Under the pieces are notes generated by a model that worked only from the letters and a program-made list of their open reading frames with translations, was not told the DNA's origin and ran no database searches. Position numbers and translations under genes: made by a program. Below, piece by piece: positions 26,906-38,257 of a DNA stretch of 64,000 nucleotides. This stretch comes from Pseudomonas sp. BSw22131 (GTDB lineage: Bacteria > Pseudomonadota > Gammaproteobacteria > Pseudomonadales > Pseudomonadaceae): assembly GCF_026810445.1 (NCBI RefSeq), contig NZ_CP113949.1, positions 5,675,291 through 5,739,290 of the forward strand, in the 5' to 3' direction. The number at the start of each line of letters is the position of its first letter. The stretch's first letter is position 1.

Positions 26906-27856
26906 TCAAACTGCAATGGACGGTAAGGTTTTACCCACCAGCGAATCCCCGCTCAGTGACTGTTCACTTTTCAACCAATCAACGAACTGCTGAACGATCT
27001 GCACCCGCCGTTTGCGTTGAGGCAAGACCACGTAATAACCGTAAGCGGAAATGGCGGTGGCATTGATGGGTCGGCATAGCAGTCCTTGGTCCAGCAACGC
27101 ATCCACCAGATGCCGCCAGCCAATCGCTACGCCTTGCCCGCCAATCGCAGCCTGGATCAGCAGCGTGTAATTATCGAAACGAAGCTGACCAGGCGCTGGC
27201 GCCTGAGGAATGTTCAGCGCACGAAAAACACCCGCCCAATCGAACCAATTGTTGCTGCCCTCTCCGCGCAGGTGCAACAACGCAAACTCCTTGAGCGCAT
27301 CCACGGGCAAGGGCAGGGAACGCCCGGCGACCAGTTGAGGGCTGCACACCGGGAACACTTCCTCGCTGAACAGCCAGTGGCTTTCACCCTGCTTGAAGCG
27401 CCCGTCGCCGAACAATACCGCCACGTCGATATCGGCGCGCAGCATGCTGTGACTGCGCTCACTGGTGACTAGGCTCACGTCGACATCAGGGTTCTGTTTG
27501 TGGAAACGGTGCAGGCGGGGCATCAACCAATAGGCGGCGAACGCGAAGTCAGTGGCGACCTGCAGCACCTCATGCTGATGCTGCTGGGTGATGGCTATCA
27601 GTCCTGAGTCCATCGACTGCAAACCGGCCTGCACATGACTGAAAAGTATCTCGCCCGCATCGGTCAACTCAATGCCGCGGTAGATCCGGTCAAACAGACG
27701 CGTCGCCAGTTGCTCTTCAAGTCGCTTGATTTGCTGGCTGATAGCCGGTTGCGTGGTCCCAAGCTCAATCGCAGCAGCGGTAAAACTGCGCAGTCGTGCG
27801 GCGGCCTCGAAACCACGAAGCAGATCAATAGACATTTCGCCAAGCGATTCAAACAT
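26906..27856 (-). CDS. LysR-family regulator of choline-sulfate utilisation
   Basis: A 316-residue LysR regulator: HTH at residues about 14-70 (AARLRSFTAAAIELGTTQPA) and a periplasmic-binding-like effector domain. It is divergent from betC, 114 bp apart. The PAO1 homologue (PA0032) is likewise next to betC (PA0031). It probably senses choline-O-sulfate or a derivative and controls betC and the binding-protein gene. Alternative start MSIDLLRG is seven codons in; neither start has a strong ribosome site. Confidence 0.85.
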   Translation of the reverse strand: MFESLGEMSIDLLRGFEAAARLRSFTAAAIELGTTQPAISQQIKRLEEQLATRLFDRIYRGIELTDAGEILFSHVQAGLQSMDSGLIAITQQHQHEVLQVATDFAFAAYWLMPRLHRFHKQNPDVDVSLVTSERSHSMLRADIDVAVLFGDGRFKQGESHWLFSEEVFPVCSPQLVAGRSLPLPVDALKEFALLHLRGEGSNNWFDWAGVFRALNIPQAPAPGQLRFDNYTLLIQAAIGGQGVAIGWRHLVDALLDQGLLCRPINATAISAYGYYVVLPQRKRRVQIVQQFVDWLKSEQSLSGDSLVGKTLPSIAV

Positions 27857-27970
27857 AAGCTGGGCTTATCCTAGGCATTGTCGTGTATGGGTTTTACACC
27901 AGCACTATAGGGTCGCATCCTCGTTCGCAGCAATCTCGCATAAATTTTCACGATGGAATGCCGCGAATAC

Positions 27971-29476
27971 ATGAAGCGCAAAAATATTCTTTTTATCATG
28001 GCCGATCAGATGGCCGCGCCGATGTTGCCGTTTTACGCCTCATCCCCAATCAAAATGCCCCACTTGAGCCGCCTCGCCGCTGAGGGCGTGGTGTTCGACG
28101 CCGCTTACTGCAACAGCCCCTTGTGTGCCCCGTCCCGCTTTACCTTGGTCAGCGGTCAGCTTCCGAGCAAGATCGGCGCCTACGATAACGCAGCCGATTT
28201 CCCGGCAGATATACCGACCTACGCCCACTACTTACGCAGCCTGGGTTACCACACGGCACTCTCAGGCAAGATGCATTTTTGTGGCCCCGATCAACTGCAC
28301 GGCTACGAACAGCGTCTTACCAGCGATATCTACCCGGCTGACTACGGCTGGTCGGTCAATTGGGACGCGCCCGATGTGCGTCCGACCTGGTATCACAACA
28401 TGTCGTCCGTGCTGCAAGCCGGACCGTGCGTGCGCACCAACCAGCTCGACTTCGATGAAGAGGTGGTATTCAAAGCGCAGCAGTACCTGTTTGACCATGT
28501 GCGCGAAGATGGTGACCAACCGTTCTGCCTGACGGTGTCGATGACGCACCCGCACGATCCCTACACCATTCCAAAAAGCTACTGGGATCTCTACAAGGAC
28601 GAGGAGATTCCGCTGCCCGCGAAGGCGCCCGATCAAGCCGATCAGGACCCGCACTCCAAGCGCCTGATGAAGGTCTACGACCTGTGGGATAACCCCCTGC
28701 CGGACGACAAGATTCGTGACGCACGCCGCGCCTATTTCGGCGCGTGCAGCTATATCGATGACAACGTGGGGAAACTGCTCAAGACGCTTGAAGAAACGGG
28801 CCTGGCCGAAGACACGATCATCGTCTTCTCGGGTGATCACGGGGACATGCTCGGCGAGCGCGGGCTCTGGTACAAAATGCACTGGTTCGAGATGGCGGCA
28901 CGCGTGCCGCTGCTGGTCTACGCTCCAGGCCAATTCAAGGCCGGACGCGTGAAAGCTGCGGTCTCAACCGCTGATTTGCTGCCAACGTTTGTCGAGATGG
29001 CCAAAGGCGAACTTGACCCTGGGTTACCGCTGGATGGTCGCTCGCTCATGCCGCATCTGCAGGGTGAAGCAGGGCACGACGAAGTGTTTGGCGAATACAT
29101 GGCCGAAGGCACAATCGGCCCGCTGATGATGATTCGCCGCGGCGCCTACAAATTCATCTACTCGGAACAGGACCCATGTCTGCTATACGACGTGCATAAC
29201 GATCCGAAAGAACAGGAAGAGCTGAGTCAGTCCGAAGCCCACCGCGACCTGTTCACTGCATTTTTGCTCGAAGCACGGGCCAAATGGGAGATACCGGCGA
29301 TACACCATCAGGTGCTCGCCAGCCAGCGACGCCGACGGTTTGTCGCGCAATCGCTGGCAGTCGGCAAGCTGAAGAGTTGGGATCACCAGCCGCTGGTAGA
29401 CGCCAGTCAGCAGTACATGCGCAACCATATCGATTTAGACGATCTGGAGCGCAAGGCCCGTTATCCACAACCTTGA
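27971..29476 (+). CDS. betC: Choline-sulfatase
   Basis: Cytoplasmic sulfatase that splits choline-O-sulfate to choline and sulfate, feeding choline to betaine synthesis. The 501 residues start KRKNILFIMADQ. The sulfatase signature is CAPSR (Cys52-Arg56), where Cys52 becomes formylglycine; metal ligands include Asp12 and the FSGDHGDMLGE segment. The C-terminal choline-sulfatase domain (SLAVGKLKSWDHQPLVD) supports this over a general arylsulfatase. Start ATG 27971 is chosen over an ATG six codons upstream because MKRKN is the family start; the ribosome site is weak either way. Confidence 0.95.
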   Translation: MKRKNILFIMADQMAAPMLPFYASSPIKMPHLSRLAAEGVVFDAAYCNSPLCAPSRFTLVSGQLPSKIGAYDNAADFPADIPTYAHYLRSLGYHTALSGKMHFCGPDQLHGYEQRLTSDIYPADYGWSVNWDAPDVRPTWYHNMSSVLQAGPCVRTNQLDFDEEVVFKAQQYLFDHVREDGDQPFCLTVSMTHPHDPYTIPKSYWDLYKDEEIPLPAKAPDQADQDPHSKRLMKVYDLWDNPLPDDKIRDARRAYFGACSYIDDNVGKLLKTLEETGLAEDTIIVFSGDHGDMLGERGLWYKMHWFEMAARVPLLVYAPGQFKAGRVKAAVSTADLLPTFVEMAKGELDPGLPLDGRSLMPHLQGEAGHDEVFGEYMAEGTIGPLMMIRRGAYKFIYSEQDPCLLYDVHNDPKEQEELSQSEAHRDLFTAFLLEARAKWEIPAIHHQVLASQRRRRFVAQSLAVGKLKSWDHQPLVDASQQYMRNHIDLDDLERKARYPQP

Positions 29477-29515
29477 ACCCTGCCAAAACCTAGAAAATCA
29501 AAAAAGGGGCACACC

Positions 29516-30445
29516 ATGAAGAAGTTATCCAAGGCGCTAGCGGTTGGGGTCATGAGTTTGAGCAGCGTTGTCGCATACGCGGCTGACCCGGCAAGTTGCA
29601 GCACGGTGAGAATGGCCGATCCGGGTTGGAGTGATATTGCTGCAACGAACGCTATCACCAGCTTTTTATTGGATGGCATGGGTTACAAGGCGAAGGTCGA
29701 CACGCTGGCGGTACCGATTGCCTATGGGGGTCTCAAAGACGGGCAAATGGATGTTTTTCTGGGCAACTGGATGCCGGCTCAGCAGGGTTTCTATGACAAG
29801 TTCCTCGCCACTGGCGACGTGACGCAGTACAAGAAAAACCTCGAAGGCACCGAATTCACACTGGCCGTTCCGGATTACGTCTACGAAGCCGGCGTGCATG
29901 ATTTCGCTGACCTCAACAAATTCGCCGACAAGTTTCACAAGAAGATCTACGGCATCGGCTCGGGAGCGCCGGCCAACGCATCGTTGCAGGAAATCATCAA
30001 GAACAACGAGTTCAGCCTGGGTGAGTGGAAGCTGGTTGAATCAAGCGAGCAGGCGATGCTTGCCGAAGTGCAGCGCAACGTGAAAAAGAAAGAGTTCGTG
30101 GTCTTCCTTGGCTGGACTCCACACCCGATGAACGTTCAGATAAAGGGCATGCATTACTTGAAGGGTGGCGAGAAATACTTCGGTGACACCGGCAGCGTCT
30201 TCACGGTGACCCGCAAAGGCTACGCCGAGGCCTGCCCGAATGTGGGCAAACTTCTGTCCAACCTGACGTTCACTCAGGACATGGAAAACACCATCATGAA
30301 AACCGTGGTGGACAACAAAGTCAGTAACGCAGATGCAGTGAAGACGTACCTCAAAGCCAATCCTGGCGTGCTGGACACTTGGCTTGAGGGCGTGAAAACC
30401 CTGGACGACAAAGACGCTCTGGCGGCAGTGAAAGCCAAGCTGTAA
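29516..30445 (+). CDS. Choline/betaine-type ABC substrate-binding protein (ChoX-like, orphan)
   Basis: A 309-residue periplasmic binding protein of the OpuAC/ProX type. Signal peptide is cleaved near AYA-ADPAS. A Cys at about residue 28 and a second later (EACPNVG) could form the disulfide found in ChoX. Typical features: RMADPGWSDIAATNAI, VFLGNWMPAQ (aromatic cage Trp) and VVFLGWTPHPMN. It is 39 bp after betC, so probably in one operon. No permease or ATPase gene is nearby; in pseudomonads several binding proteins share the CbcWV core, which is a likely partner. Confidence 0.9.
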   Translation: MKKLSKALAVGVMSLSSVVAYAADPASCSTVRMADPGWSDIAATNAITSFLLDGMGYKAKVDTLAVPIAYGGLKDGQMDVFLGNWMPAQQGFYDKFLATGDVTQYKKNLEGTEFTLAVPDYVYEAGVHDFADLNKFADKFHKKIYGIGSGAPANASLQEIIKNNEFSLGEWKLVESSEQAMLAEVQRNVKKKEFVVFLGWTPHPMNVQIKGMHYLKGGEKYFGDTGSVFTVTRKGYAEACPNVGKLLSNLTFTQDMENTIMKTVVDNKVSNADAVKTYLKANPGVLDTWLEGVKTLDDKDALAAVKAKL

Positions 30446-30484
30446 TGCCATCGTAGCTGTCTATATCGGCGATCAACGCCATTC

Positions 30485-30562
30485 TGTAGAGCCAACTTGT
30501 TGGCGAGAAGCGCAATGCGGAGTGTCAGGCACACCGCCTCGCGAACACGTTCGCTCCTACAG
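30485..30562. repeat. REP doublet (inverted pair)
   Basis: TGTAGAGCCAACTTGTTGGC and CGCGAACACGTTCGCTCCTAC, about 35 bp apart, between the convergent choX-like and aroE genes. Confidence 0.75.
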
Positions 30563-30567
30563 ATTCA

Positions 30568-32327
<1,760 letters not shown>

Positions 32328-32543
32328 CTATCAGGCGCTTGAAACTGCAGCAATCGGCGACGGACCTGAAGATGGATGGCACACATCCACCGAGCCCGCA
32401 GCCCTTGTAAACACAAGCGCAGCGGCAAAATTGGCGCTTAGCATACCACCGCCCCAAGGGGTGTCGTAGTTGACGAGGATCAAGCGAAGGAGTCCGATAG
32501 AACCCTTTCGCACGTGTTGTTTCGACCATGATGGAGAAAGCAA

Positions 32544-33521
32544 ATGGCAAAGCGTATCCAGTTCCATACCCACGGCGGCCCAGAAGTCCTTGAGTACGTC
32601 GACTTCGAGCCAGCAGCGCCCGGGCCCAAGGAAGTCCTTGTGCGCAACAAGGCGATTGGCGTCAATTTCATCGAAACGTATTTCCGCACAGGCCTTTATC
32701 CAACCCCATCCATGCCTTCCGGGCTCGGTAACGAAGGTGCCGGTTTGGTCGAAGCGGTGGGCAGCGAGGTCACTCACGTCAAGGTCGGGGATCGCGTGGC
32801 GTACGGCACAGGCCCATTGGGAAGTTATGCCGACGTGCATCTTATTCCAGAGGCCAATCTGGCAAAACTGCCGGACGACATCAGCTTCGAGCAGGCTGCA
32901 GCCGTGATGCTCAAAGGGCTGACGGTGCAGTACCTGTTTCGCCAAACCTACGAAATCCGGCCTGAAGAAATCATTCTGTTTCATGCCGCCGCTGGAGGTG
33001 TCGGCTCCATCGCCTGCCAGTGGGCGAATGCCTTGGGCGTCAAACTGATTGGCACGGTCAGCTCCGCGGAAAAAGCCGCGCACGCGAAAGCCTTAGGCGC
33101 GTGGGAGATCATCGATTACAGCAAGGAGGACGTGGCCAAGCGCGTATCTGAGTTGACCGATGGCAAGAAGGTCTCGGTGGTGTATGACGGCGTCGGCAAA
33201 GACACGTGGGAAACATCGCTCAATTGCCTGGAACTGCGCGGTTTGCTGGTGAGTTTCGGGAATGCATCCGGGCCGGTCTCGGGCGTAAACCTGCAAATAC
33301 TGGCGCAGAAGGGCTCGCTGTATGTCACGCGTCCTACCCTGGGGTCTTACGCCAACACCCCGCAAGCACTCCAGGCGATGGCTGACGAAGTGTTCGCCAT
33401 GGTCGCCAGCGGCAAGGTGAAGGTCGACAACATTCAGCAATACGCCCTGAAAGACGCAGGCAAGGCGCAGACCGAACTGTCCGCGCGGCGCACAATAGGG
33501 TCGATGATTCTGGTGCCTTAA
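32544..33521 (+). CDS. qor: NADPH:quinone oxidoreductase
   Basis: Zinc-less medium-chain dehydrogenase (zeta-crystallin type), 325 residues. It lacks the zinc Cys/His of alcohol dehydrogenases and has the NADPH site AAAGGVGSIACQWA and the GVNFIETYFRTGLYP quinone-family segment. It reduces quinones by one or two electrons in the cytoplasm. GGAGAAAGCAA precedes the ATG. PAO1 qor also lies next to hemF. Confidence 0.95.
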   Translation: MAKRIQFHTHGGPEVLEYVDFEPAAPGPKEVLVRNKAIGVNFIETYFRTGLYPTPSMPSGLGNEGAGLVEAVGSEVTHVKVGDRVAYGTGPLGSYADVHLIPEANLAKLPDDISFEQAAAVMLKGLTVQYLFRQTYEIRPEEIILFHAAAGGVGSIACQWANALGVKLIGTVSSAEKAAHAKALGAWEIIDYSKEDVAKRVSELTDGKKVSVVYDGVGKDTWETSLNCLELRGLLVSFGNASGPVSGVNLQILAQKGSLYVTRPTLGSYANTPQALQAMADEVFAMVASGKVKVDNIQQYALKDAGKAQTELSARRTIGSMILVP

Positions 33522-33532
33522 CGCGGGATTAT

Positions 33533-33626
33533 CTGCAGGAGACGCCACGTCGCCAATGCGCCGCGCAAAGCTGGGGCTGCTATGCAACCCATCGCGGCCT
33601 CGCGCTGCTCGTGCGCTCCTACAGGG
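33533..33626. repeat. Degenerate REP doublet
   Basis: Left arm CTGCAGGAGACGCCACGTCG and right arm CTGCTCGTGCGCTCCTACAG are partial REP matches. They lie in the convergent space between qor and tsaC. Decay is evident compared with the other REPs. Confidence 0.5.
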
Positions 33627-33652
33627 ATTTGCGGCGATCTCGGGGTTTTCTG

Positions 33653-34210
33653 CTACCCCTGCCGGACGACGTTAGCCGTCACCAGATCCCGAATCACACT
33701 AGGATTGCGCCGACCGCCCAGGCTTCCGCCCAGCACCAGGTCCAATTGTTCATGGAAGTACTGCTCAACGCGAAGCCGGCTACGGGCGGCAGGGCGGCCG
33801 GTCGGGTTTGCCGACGTCGAGACCAGTGGCCCCGTCAGCGCGCATAGCTCACGCACCAACGGGTGATCGCTGACGCGCAACGCGACGGTTTCATGCCCGC
33901 CAGTAATCCAGTAAGGCAACAGATTCTGATGCGGCACCAGCCAAGTGTTCGGCCCAGGCCAAGTGCTTGCCATGCGGTCCAGCCACAGCTCTGGAAAGTC
34001 GTCGAACAGAAAGTCGAACTGACGAATGTTGTCGGCAATCAGAATCAGCCCTTTTTCCACTGGCCGTGCCTTGATGGCTAATAGGCGATAAACCGCCTCA
34101 GGATCCCAAGGATCGCAGCCCAGCCCCCAAACAGCCTCGGTTGGATAGGCAATCACCGCCCCGGCCCGGATTTCTCGTGCGGCTTGTTGCACTCGCCAAC
34201 TGTTGACCAT
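33653..34210 (-). CDS. tsaC: Threonylcarbamoyl-AMP synthase (t6A37 tRNA modification)
   Basis: YrdC/Sua5-fold enzyme that makes threonylcarbamoyl-AMP from Thr, bicarbonate and ATP, for N6-threonylcarbamoyladenosine in tRNA. 185 residues, short TsaC type without the Sua5 C-terminal domain. Motifs: [40 protein letters not shown]. Start at 34210 (MVNSWRVQ) has AGGAGAG upstream; the frame to 34270 is not needed. Downstream of dprA on the same strand, as in PAO1 and E. coli. Confidence 0.95.
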   Translation of the reverse strand: MVNSWRVQQAAREIRAGAVIAYPTEAVWGLGCDPWDPEAVYRLLAIKARPVEKGLILIADNIRQFDFLFDDFPELWLDRMASTWPGPNTWLVPHQNLLPYWITGGHETVALRVSDHPLVRELCALTGPLVSTSANPTGRPAARSRLRVEQYFHEQLDLVLGGSLGGRRNPSVIRDLVTANVVRQG

Positions 34211-34248
34211 CGTGCTCTCTCCTAATAAAGCTGGCGGCCAGTTTAACC

Positions 34249-35364
34249 TCACGGCGCCCGGCCAAACCATCGTCCGGCTTCGCAGACGATGCCACCTTCC
34301 AGCTCAAGCTCCGTCAAGGCAACCAGTACCTTCGGCAATGGCCATCCGCTGCTGACAGCAAGCGCTTCGCTGGTCTGTGGCGCGGCGTGCAGCAAGGCAA
34401 GCAGCGGATGAGCAGAGGGCGTGGGTGAAGGCGCGACGGCATCATTGGACGGCGGCAGGGATTGCCAGCCGCGCAAGCCCTCCAGGATGTGATCGATGGT
34501 TTCCACCAGTGTCGCTCCGTCGCGTATCAACTGATGACAACCGCGCGCCCCAGGGTGGTGAATAGAGCCAGGTATCGCGTATACCTCCCGCCCTTGCTCA
34601 GCCGCCAGTCGCGCGGTGATCAACGAGCCGCTGGCGACACTGGCCTCCACAACCAACACGCCCAGAGACAGCCCGCTGATGATCCGATTGCGACGTGGAA
34701 AGTTGCTTGCATGAGGACCAGCATCCAATGGCAGCTCAGAGATCACAGCGCTGCCCTGGGCAACCATCGCCGCGGCCAGTTGCTTGTGCCGCTGTGGATA
34801 AAGTTTTTCGAGCCCCGTCCCGAGCACCCCAATTGTGGCACCGCCCACGTCGAGAGCACCCTGATGCGCAGCGCCATCGATTCCCAACGCCAAGCCACTG
34901 GTGATGACAAATCCAGCCCCCGCCAGACTACGAGCAAAAGCAGCAGCGGTATCCAGTCCAGGCCTGGATGCGCGCCGGCTTCCGACCATTCCAATCTGCG
35001 GACGCTCCAGCAAACTGCGATTGCCAGCGACAAAAAGTAGGGGAGGCGGATCGGGGATTTCTGCAAGCAGCGCGGGGTAATCCGGATCGTCCCACATCAG
35101 CAAATGCTGGCCGGGGCACTCTAACCAAGCCATTGCAGCACTGGCGCCATCACGTACATCAGGGTGGCGACGAGCGTCCGAAGCGGCCATCGGGATGCTT
35201 AATGCACGCCATGCTGAAGCGGGTGCGCTGAGCGCCGCCGATGCACCGCCGAAGACGTCGATGAGTCTGTGAAAGCGTTTTGGACCGATCTCCGGAAGCC
35301 GATGCAGACGCAAACGGGCTTCCAGCTCGGCAGGCGAGGAGTGGGGTTTTTCGAACAACGGCAT
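34249..35364 (-). CDS. dprA: DNA-processing protein DprA (Smf)
   Basis: Loader of RecA on incoming single-stranded DNA, needed for natural transformation. 371 residues: N-terminal helical SAM-like part ([17 protein letters not shown]), central Rossmann-like fold ([47 protein letters not shown]), and C-terminal winged-helix (about 70 residues from SAHPLLALL). Start at 35364 has AGGGAAGA upstream. The gene carries a perfect DnaA box (34793-34801) and another lies upstream. Confidence 0.93.
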   Translation of the reverse strand: MPLFEKPHSSPAELEARLRLHRLPEIGPKRFHRLIDVFGGASAALSAPASAWRALSIPMAASDARRHPDVRDGASAAMAWLECPGQHLLMWDDPDYPALLAEIPDPPPLLFVAGNRSLLERPQIGMVGSRRASRPGLDTAAAFARSLAGAGFVITSGLALGIDGAAHQGALDVGGATIGVLGTGLEKLYPQRHKQLAAAMVAQGSAVISELPLDAGPHASNFPRRNRIISGLSLGVLVVEASVASGSLITARLAAEQGREVYAIPGSIHHPGARGCHQLIRDGATLVETIDHILEGLRGWQSLPPSNDAVAPSPTPSAHPLLALLHAAPQTSEALAVSSGWPLPKVLVALTELELEGGIVCEAGRWFGRAP

Positions 35365-35488
35365 AAGATCTTCCCTGATCTTCGGCCCACCCAGAGCGGA
35401 TGGGCAACCTGTGGATAACTCTGTTGACAACAATTTAACAAGTGAAGCACAACGGCAGAAAAAAGCGTGTCAGACCTGAGACATAGCG

Positions 35489-36514
35489 TTACGGATTTCG
35501 CACTTTATCCATGACCGCCAACGATCTGGTCGCATGCAACACCAGTGCGTAGCTAAGGCGCTCGTACGTGCGGAAAACCATCAGTTCGCCCGCGCGCTCG
35601 TCAGGAATCTTGACGTCCTGACCGGACACGCGATCACGCACATGCTCACCCGTCTTGTAGATCGCAAGCACGTTGCCCTCGACCAGGCCGTCGCGCCGTC
35701 CGCGATCAAGGGTGACCACATCGAAAACCCCGATCTGGGTGACGCCGCGCGGTACATCAATGATCAAACCCTCAAGCGGTGTTGCCGGTGCGCTGGGCAT
35801 GAACGTTGAGTTGATGGCGTGCTCTTCGCTGACGAACAGCCGGTCGCCAAGACGCACCTCTTGGGTCGAGCGTTGCAACTGCAACGTCGCGATATCGCCT
35901 TCGCTGGCGACGATCTCACCACCACCGATTTCGTCTGCGTTGATCCCCAAAACCTCTTGGGTATTGGGATCGATATAGGTTTTGCCCTGACGGAAGATGC
36001 CGTAGCCCACATGTTCCTGATCGAAGTAGCCACGGGCATAGATGCGATCACCGATGCCGCTCAGCACGCGCTCGCCATTGCCAGCCACGATGTAAGGCGC
36101 GGCATCGAACTGCTCGGGTGTATCCATGATCCGGTTTTTAAGGAGAAACGCATTGATTGCCCCGAGCGGAATGCTCGGAATGGCTTCGGCCACCGGGCTG
36201 CTGCGGACCCTGGGCGATAATTTGATGGTGCCGCGGGACTCTGCGCGGTTGAGTGTGATTCTCGGCTGGCCATCGATGTAGGTCAGCGTCAGCACGTCAC
36301 CTGGATAAATCAGGTCAGGGTCGTGAACCTGTGGATTGGCTCGCCAGATCTCCGGCCATTTCCACGGCTGACTGAGAAACTTGCCAGAAATGTCCCAAAG
36401 CGTGTCGCCGGTGACAACGGTGTAACGCTCCGGATGACCTTCCTTTAACTGTACTTGCGCCTGAACAAGGCCTGTCGCGGCCAACAGCAGCAGGGCGAGT
36501 AGTGATTTCCTCAT
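35489..36514 (-). CDS. LysM-domain peptidoglycan-binding protein (PA0020-like)
   Basis: A 341-residue secreted or periplasmic protein. Signal peptide is cleaved near VQAQV. LysM module at residues about 30-77 (YTVVTGDTLWDIS to YPGDVLTL) binds peptidoglycan. The rest (260 residues) is a beta-rich region of unknown fold conserved in pseudomonads. Divergent from def, as in PAO1 and E. coli. Confidence 0.88.
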   Translation of the reverse strand: MRKSLLALLLLAATGLVQAQVQLKEGHPERYTVVTGDTLWDISGKFLSQPWKWPEIWRANPQVHDPDLIYPGDVLTLTYIDGQPRITLNRAESRGTIKLSPRVRSSPVAEAIPSIPLGAINAFLLKNRIMDTPEQFDAAPYIVAGNGERVLSGIGDRIYARGYFDQEHVGYGIFRQGKTYIDPNTQEVLGINADEIGGGEIVASEGDIATLQLQRSTQEVRLGDRLFVSEEHAINSTFMPSAPATPLEGLIIDVPRGVTQIGVFDVVTLDRGRRDGLVEGNVLAIYKTGEHVRDRVSGQDVKIPDERAGELMVFRTYERLSYALVLHATRSLAVMDKVRNP

Positions 36515-36656
36515 GCGGTGAATCCCTTTATCATGTTGGCTTCGCGTAAATCATGGAGTCTTGCGAGACTTCTTTTTTACCAGTGCTGCCCGCTTGCGAC
36601 GTCCCAAGCCTAGCAGTCGATTTTGACTTTACCCTACAAGTGCAGCGCTTACGTAT

Positions 36657-37163
36657 ATGGCCATTTTAAACATCCTCGAATTTCCAGACTCGCGCCTTCG
36701 CACCATCGCTAAACCGGTGGCAGTGGTCGACGACGGCGTTCGCCAGTTGGTCGACGACATGTTTGAAACCATGTATGAGGCGCCTGGCATCGGTCTTGCG
36801 GCGACGCAAGTCAACGTACACCAGCGCATCGTGGTCATGGACCTGAGCGAAGACCGCAGCGATCCGCGAGTCTTCATCAACCCCGAGTTCGAAACCCTGA
36901 CTGACGAGATGGAACAGTATCAGGAAGGCTGCCTTTCGGTGCCGGGCTTCTATGAGAATGTAGATCGGCCGCAGAGAATAAAAATCAAGGCCCTCGACCG
37001 TGATGGTCAACCTTATGAGCTCATCGCCGAAGGCCTGCTTGCGGTGTGCATCCAGCATGAATGCGATCACTTGAACGGCAAGCTGTTCGTCGACTACTTG
37101 TCCAATCTCAAGCGGGACCGGATCAAGAAAAAGCTCGAAAAACTGCACAAGCAGAACGCTTGA
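36657..37163 (+). CDS. def: Peptide deformylase
   Basis: Removes the N-formyl group from new proteins, 168 residues. All three motifs are present: GIGLAATQ (44-51), EGCLS (90-94, metal Cys92), HECDH (134-138, two His and catalytic Glu). Fe2+ is the usual metal. The start ATG has a weak ribosome site; [11 protein letters not shown] is the family start. The fmt gene follows after a REP doublet. Confidence 0.97.
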   Translation: MAILNILEFPDSRLRTIAKPVAVVDDGVRQLVDDMFETMYEAPGIGLAATQVNVHQRIVVMDLSEDRSDPRVFINPEFETLTDEMEQYQEGCLSVPGFYENVDRPQRIKIKALDRDGQPYELIAEGLLAVCIQHECDHLNGKLFVDYLSNLKRDRIKKKLEKLHKQNA

Positions 37164-37183
37164 TTCAGTATTCGACGCGCCAT

Positions 37184-37270
37184 CTGTAGGAGCGCGGTTG
37201 CCCGCGATGACGGTATATAAGGCAAATAATTTGTCTTTTAAAAACCGTCACGCTGGCAACCGCGCTCCTG
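37184..37270. repeat. REP doublet between def and fmt
   Basis: CTGTAGGAGCGCGGTTGCCC and GGCAACCGCGCTCCTG, with an inner GACGGT..ACCGTC pair. The loop is AT-rich (tatataaggcaaataattt). It separates def from fmt, which are translationally coupled in many bacteria. Confidence 0.85.
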
Positions 37271-37297
37271 TTGTTCATATTCATCAACGAGAAGCCC

Positions 37298-38257
37298 ATG
37301 ACTGAGCCATTGCGCATCGTCTTTGCCGGCACCCCCGAATTTGCTGCCGAGCACTTGAAAGCCCTGCTCGACAGTCCATACGAAGTGATCGCGGTCTATA
37401 CCCAGCCGGATCGTCCGGCGGGTCGTGGACAAAAGCTGATGCCAAGCCCGGTCAAACACCTCGCGCAGCAACACGCTATCCCGGTGCTGCAACCGCCGAC
37501 CTTGCGCGACGCGGCGGCTCAATCTGAACTTGCCGCACTCAAGCCGGACCTGCTGGTGGTCGTTGCCTACGGCCTGATCCTGCCGCAAGTGGTGCTGGAT
37601 ATTCCGCGCCTGGGTTGCATCAACAGCCACGCCTCCCTGCTACCACGCTGGCGCGGAGCAGCGCCGATTCAACGCGCCGTCGAAGCCGGCGATACCGAAA
37701 GCGGCGTCACCGTGATGCGTATGGAGGCCGGTCTCGATACCGGCCCGATGTTGCTGAAGGTCAGCACGCCGATCACAGGCGAAGACACCGGCGGCACGCT
37801 TCATGATCGTCTGGCCGAAATGGGCCCGCCTGCCGTGTTACAGGCCATCGCGGGGCTGGCTGCCGGTACGCTGACCGATGAGGTGCAGGACGACACTCTC
37901 GCCACCTACGCCCACAAGCTCAATAAAGATGAAGCGCGTATCGACTGGAGCCGCCCGGCCCTTGAGCTTGAGCGCCTGGTCCGGGCTTTCAATCCATGGC
38001 CTGTTTGTCACAGCACGCTGAGCGGTGAAGTGCTCAAAGTGCTGGCCGCACATATAGCCGAAGGGCAGGGCGAGCCGGGGACAATCCTCAGCGCGACCAA
38101 AGACGGGCTGATCGTCGCCTGTGGGCAAAACGCTTTGCGCCTGACACGCCTCCAGCTGCCGGGCGGCAAGCCGTTGAACTTCACTGATCTGTTTAACAGC
38201 CGCCGCGAGAAATTCGCCACCGGCATCGTGCTTGGCCAATCGGTAGACACCCAATGA
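37298..38257 (+). CDS. fmt: Methionyl-tRNA formyltransferase
   Basis: Adds a formyl group to Met-tRNAfMet for initiation, 319 residues. Formyl-transfer domain: [12 protein letters not shown], the catalytic-loop segment [17 protein letters not shown], and [12 protein letters not shown]-terminal OB-like domain (residues about 205-315) binds tRNA. Start 37298 has GAGAAGCCC upstream. The fmt stop overlaps the rsmB start by four bases. Confidence 0.96.
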   Translation: MTEPLRIVFAGTPEFAAEHLKALLDSPYEVIAVYTQPDRPAGRGQKLMPSPVKHLAQQHAIPVLQPPTLRDAAAQSELAALKPDLLVVVAYGLILPQVVLDIPRLGCINSHASLLPRWRGAAPIQRAVEAGDTESGVTVMRMEAGLDTGPMLLKVSTPITGEDTGGTLHDRLAEMGPPAVLQAIAGLAAGTLTDEVQDDTLATYAHKLNKDEARIDWSRPALELERLVRAFNPWPVCHSTLSGEVLKVLAAHIAEGQGEPGTILSATKDGLIVACGQNALRLTRLQLPGGKPLNFTDLFNSRREKFATGIVLGQSVDTQ

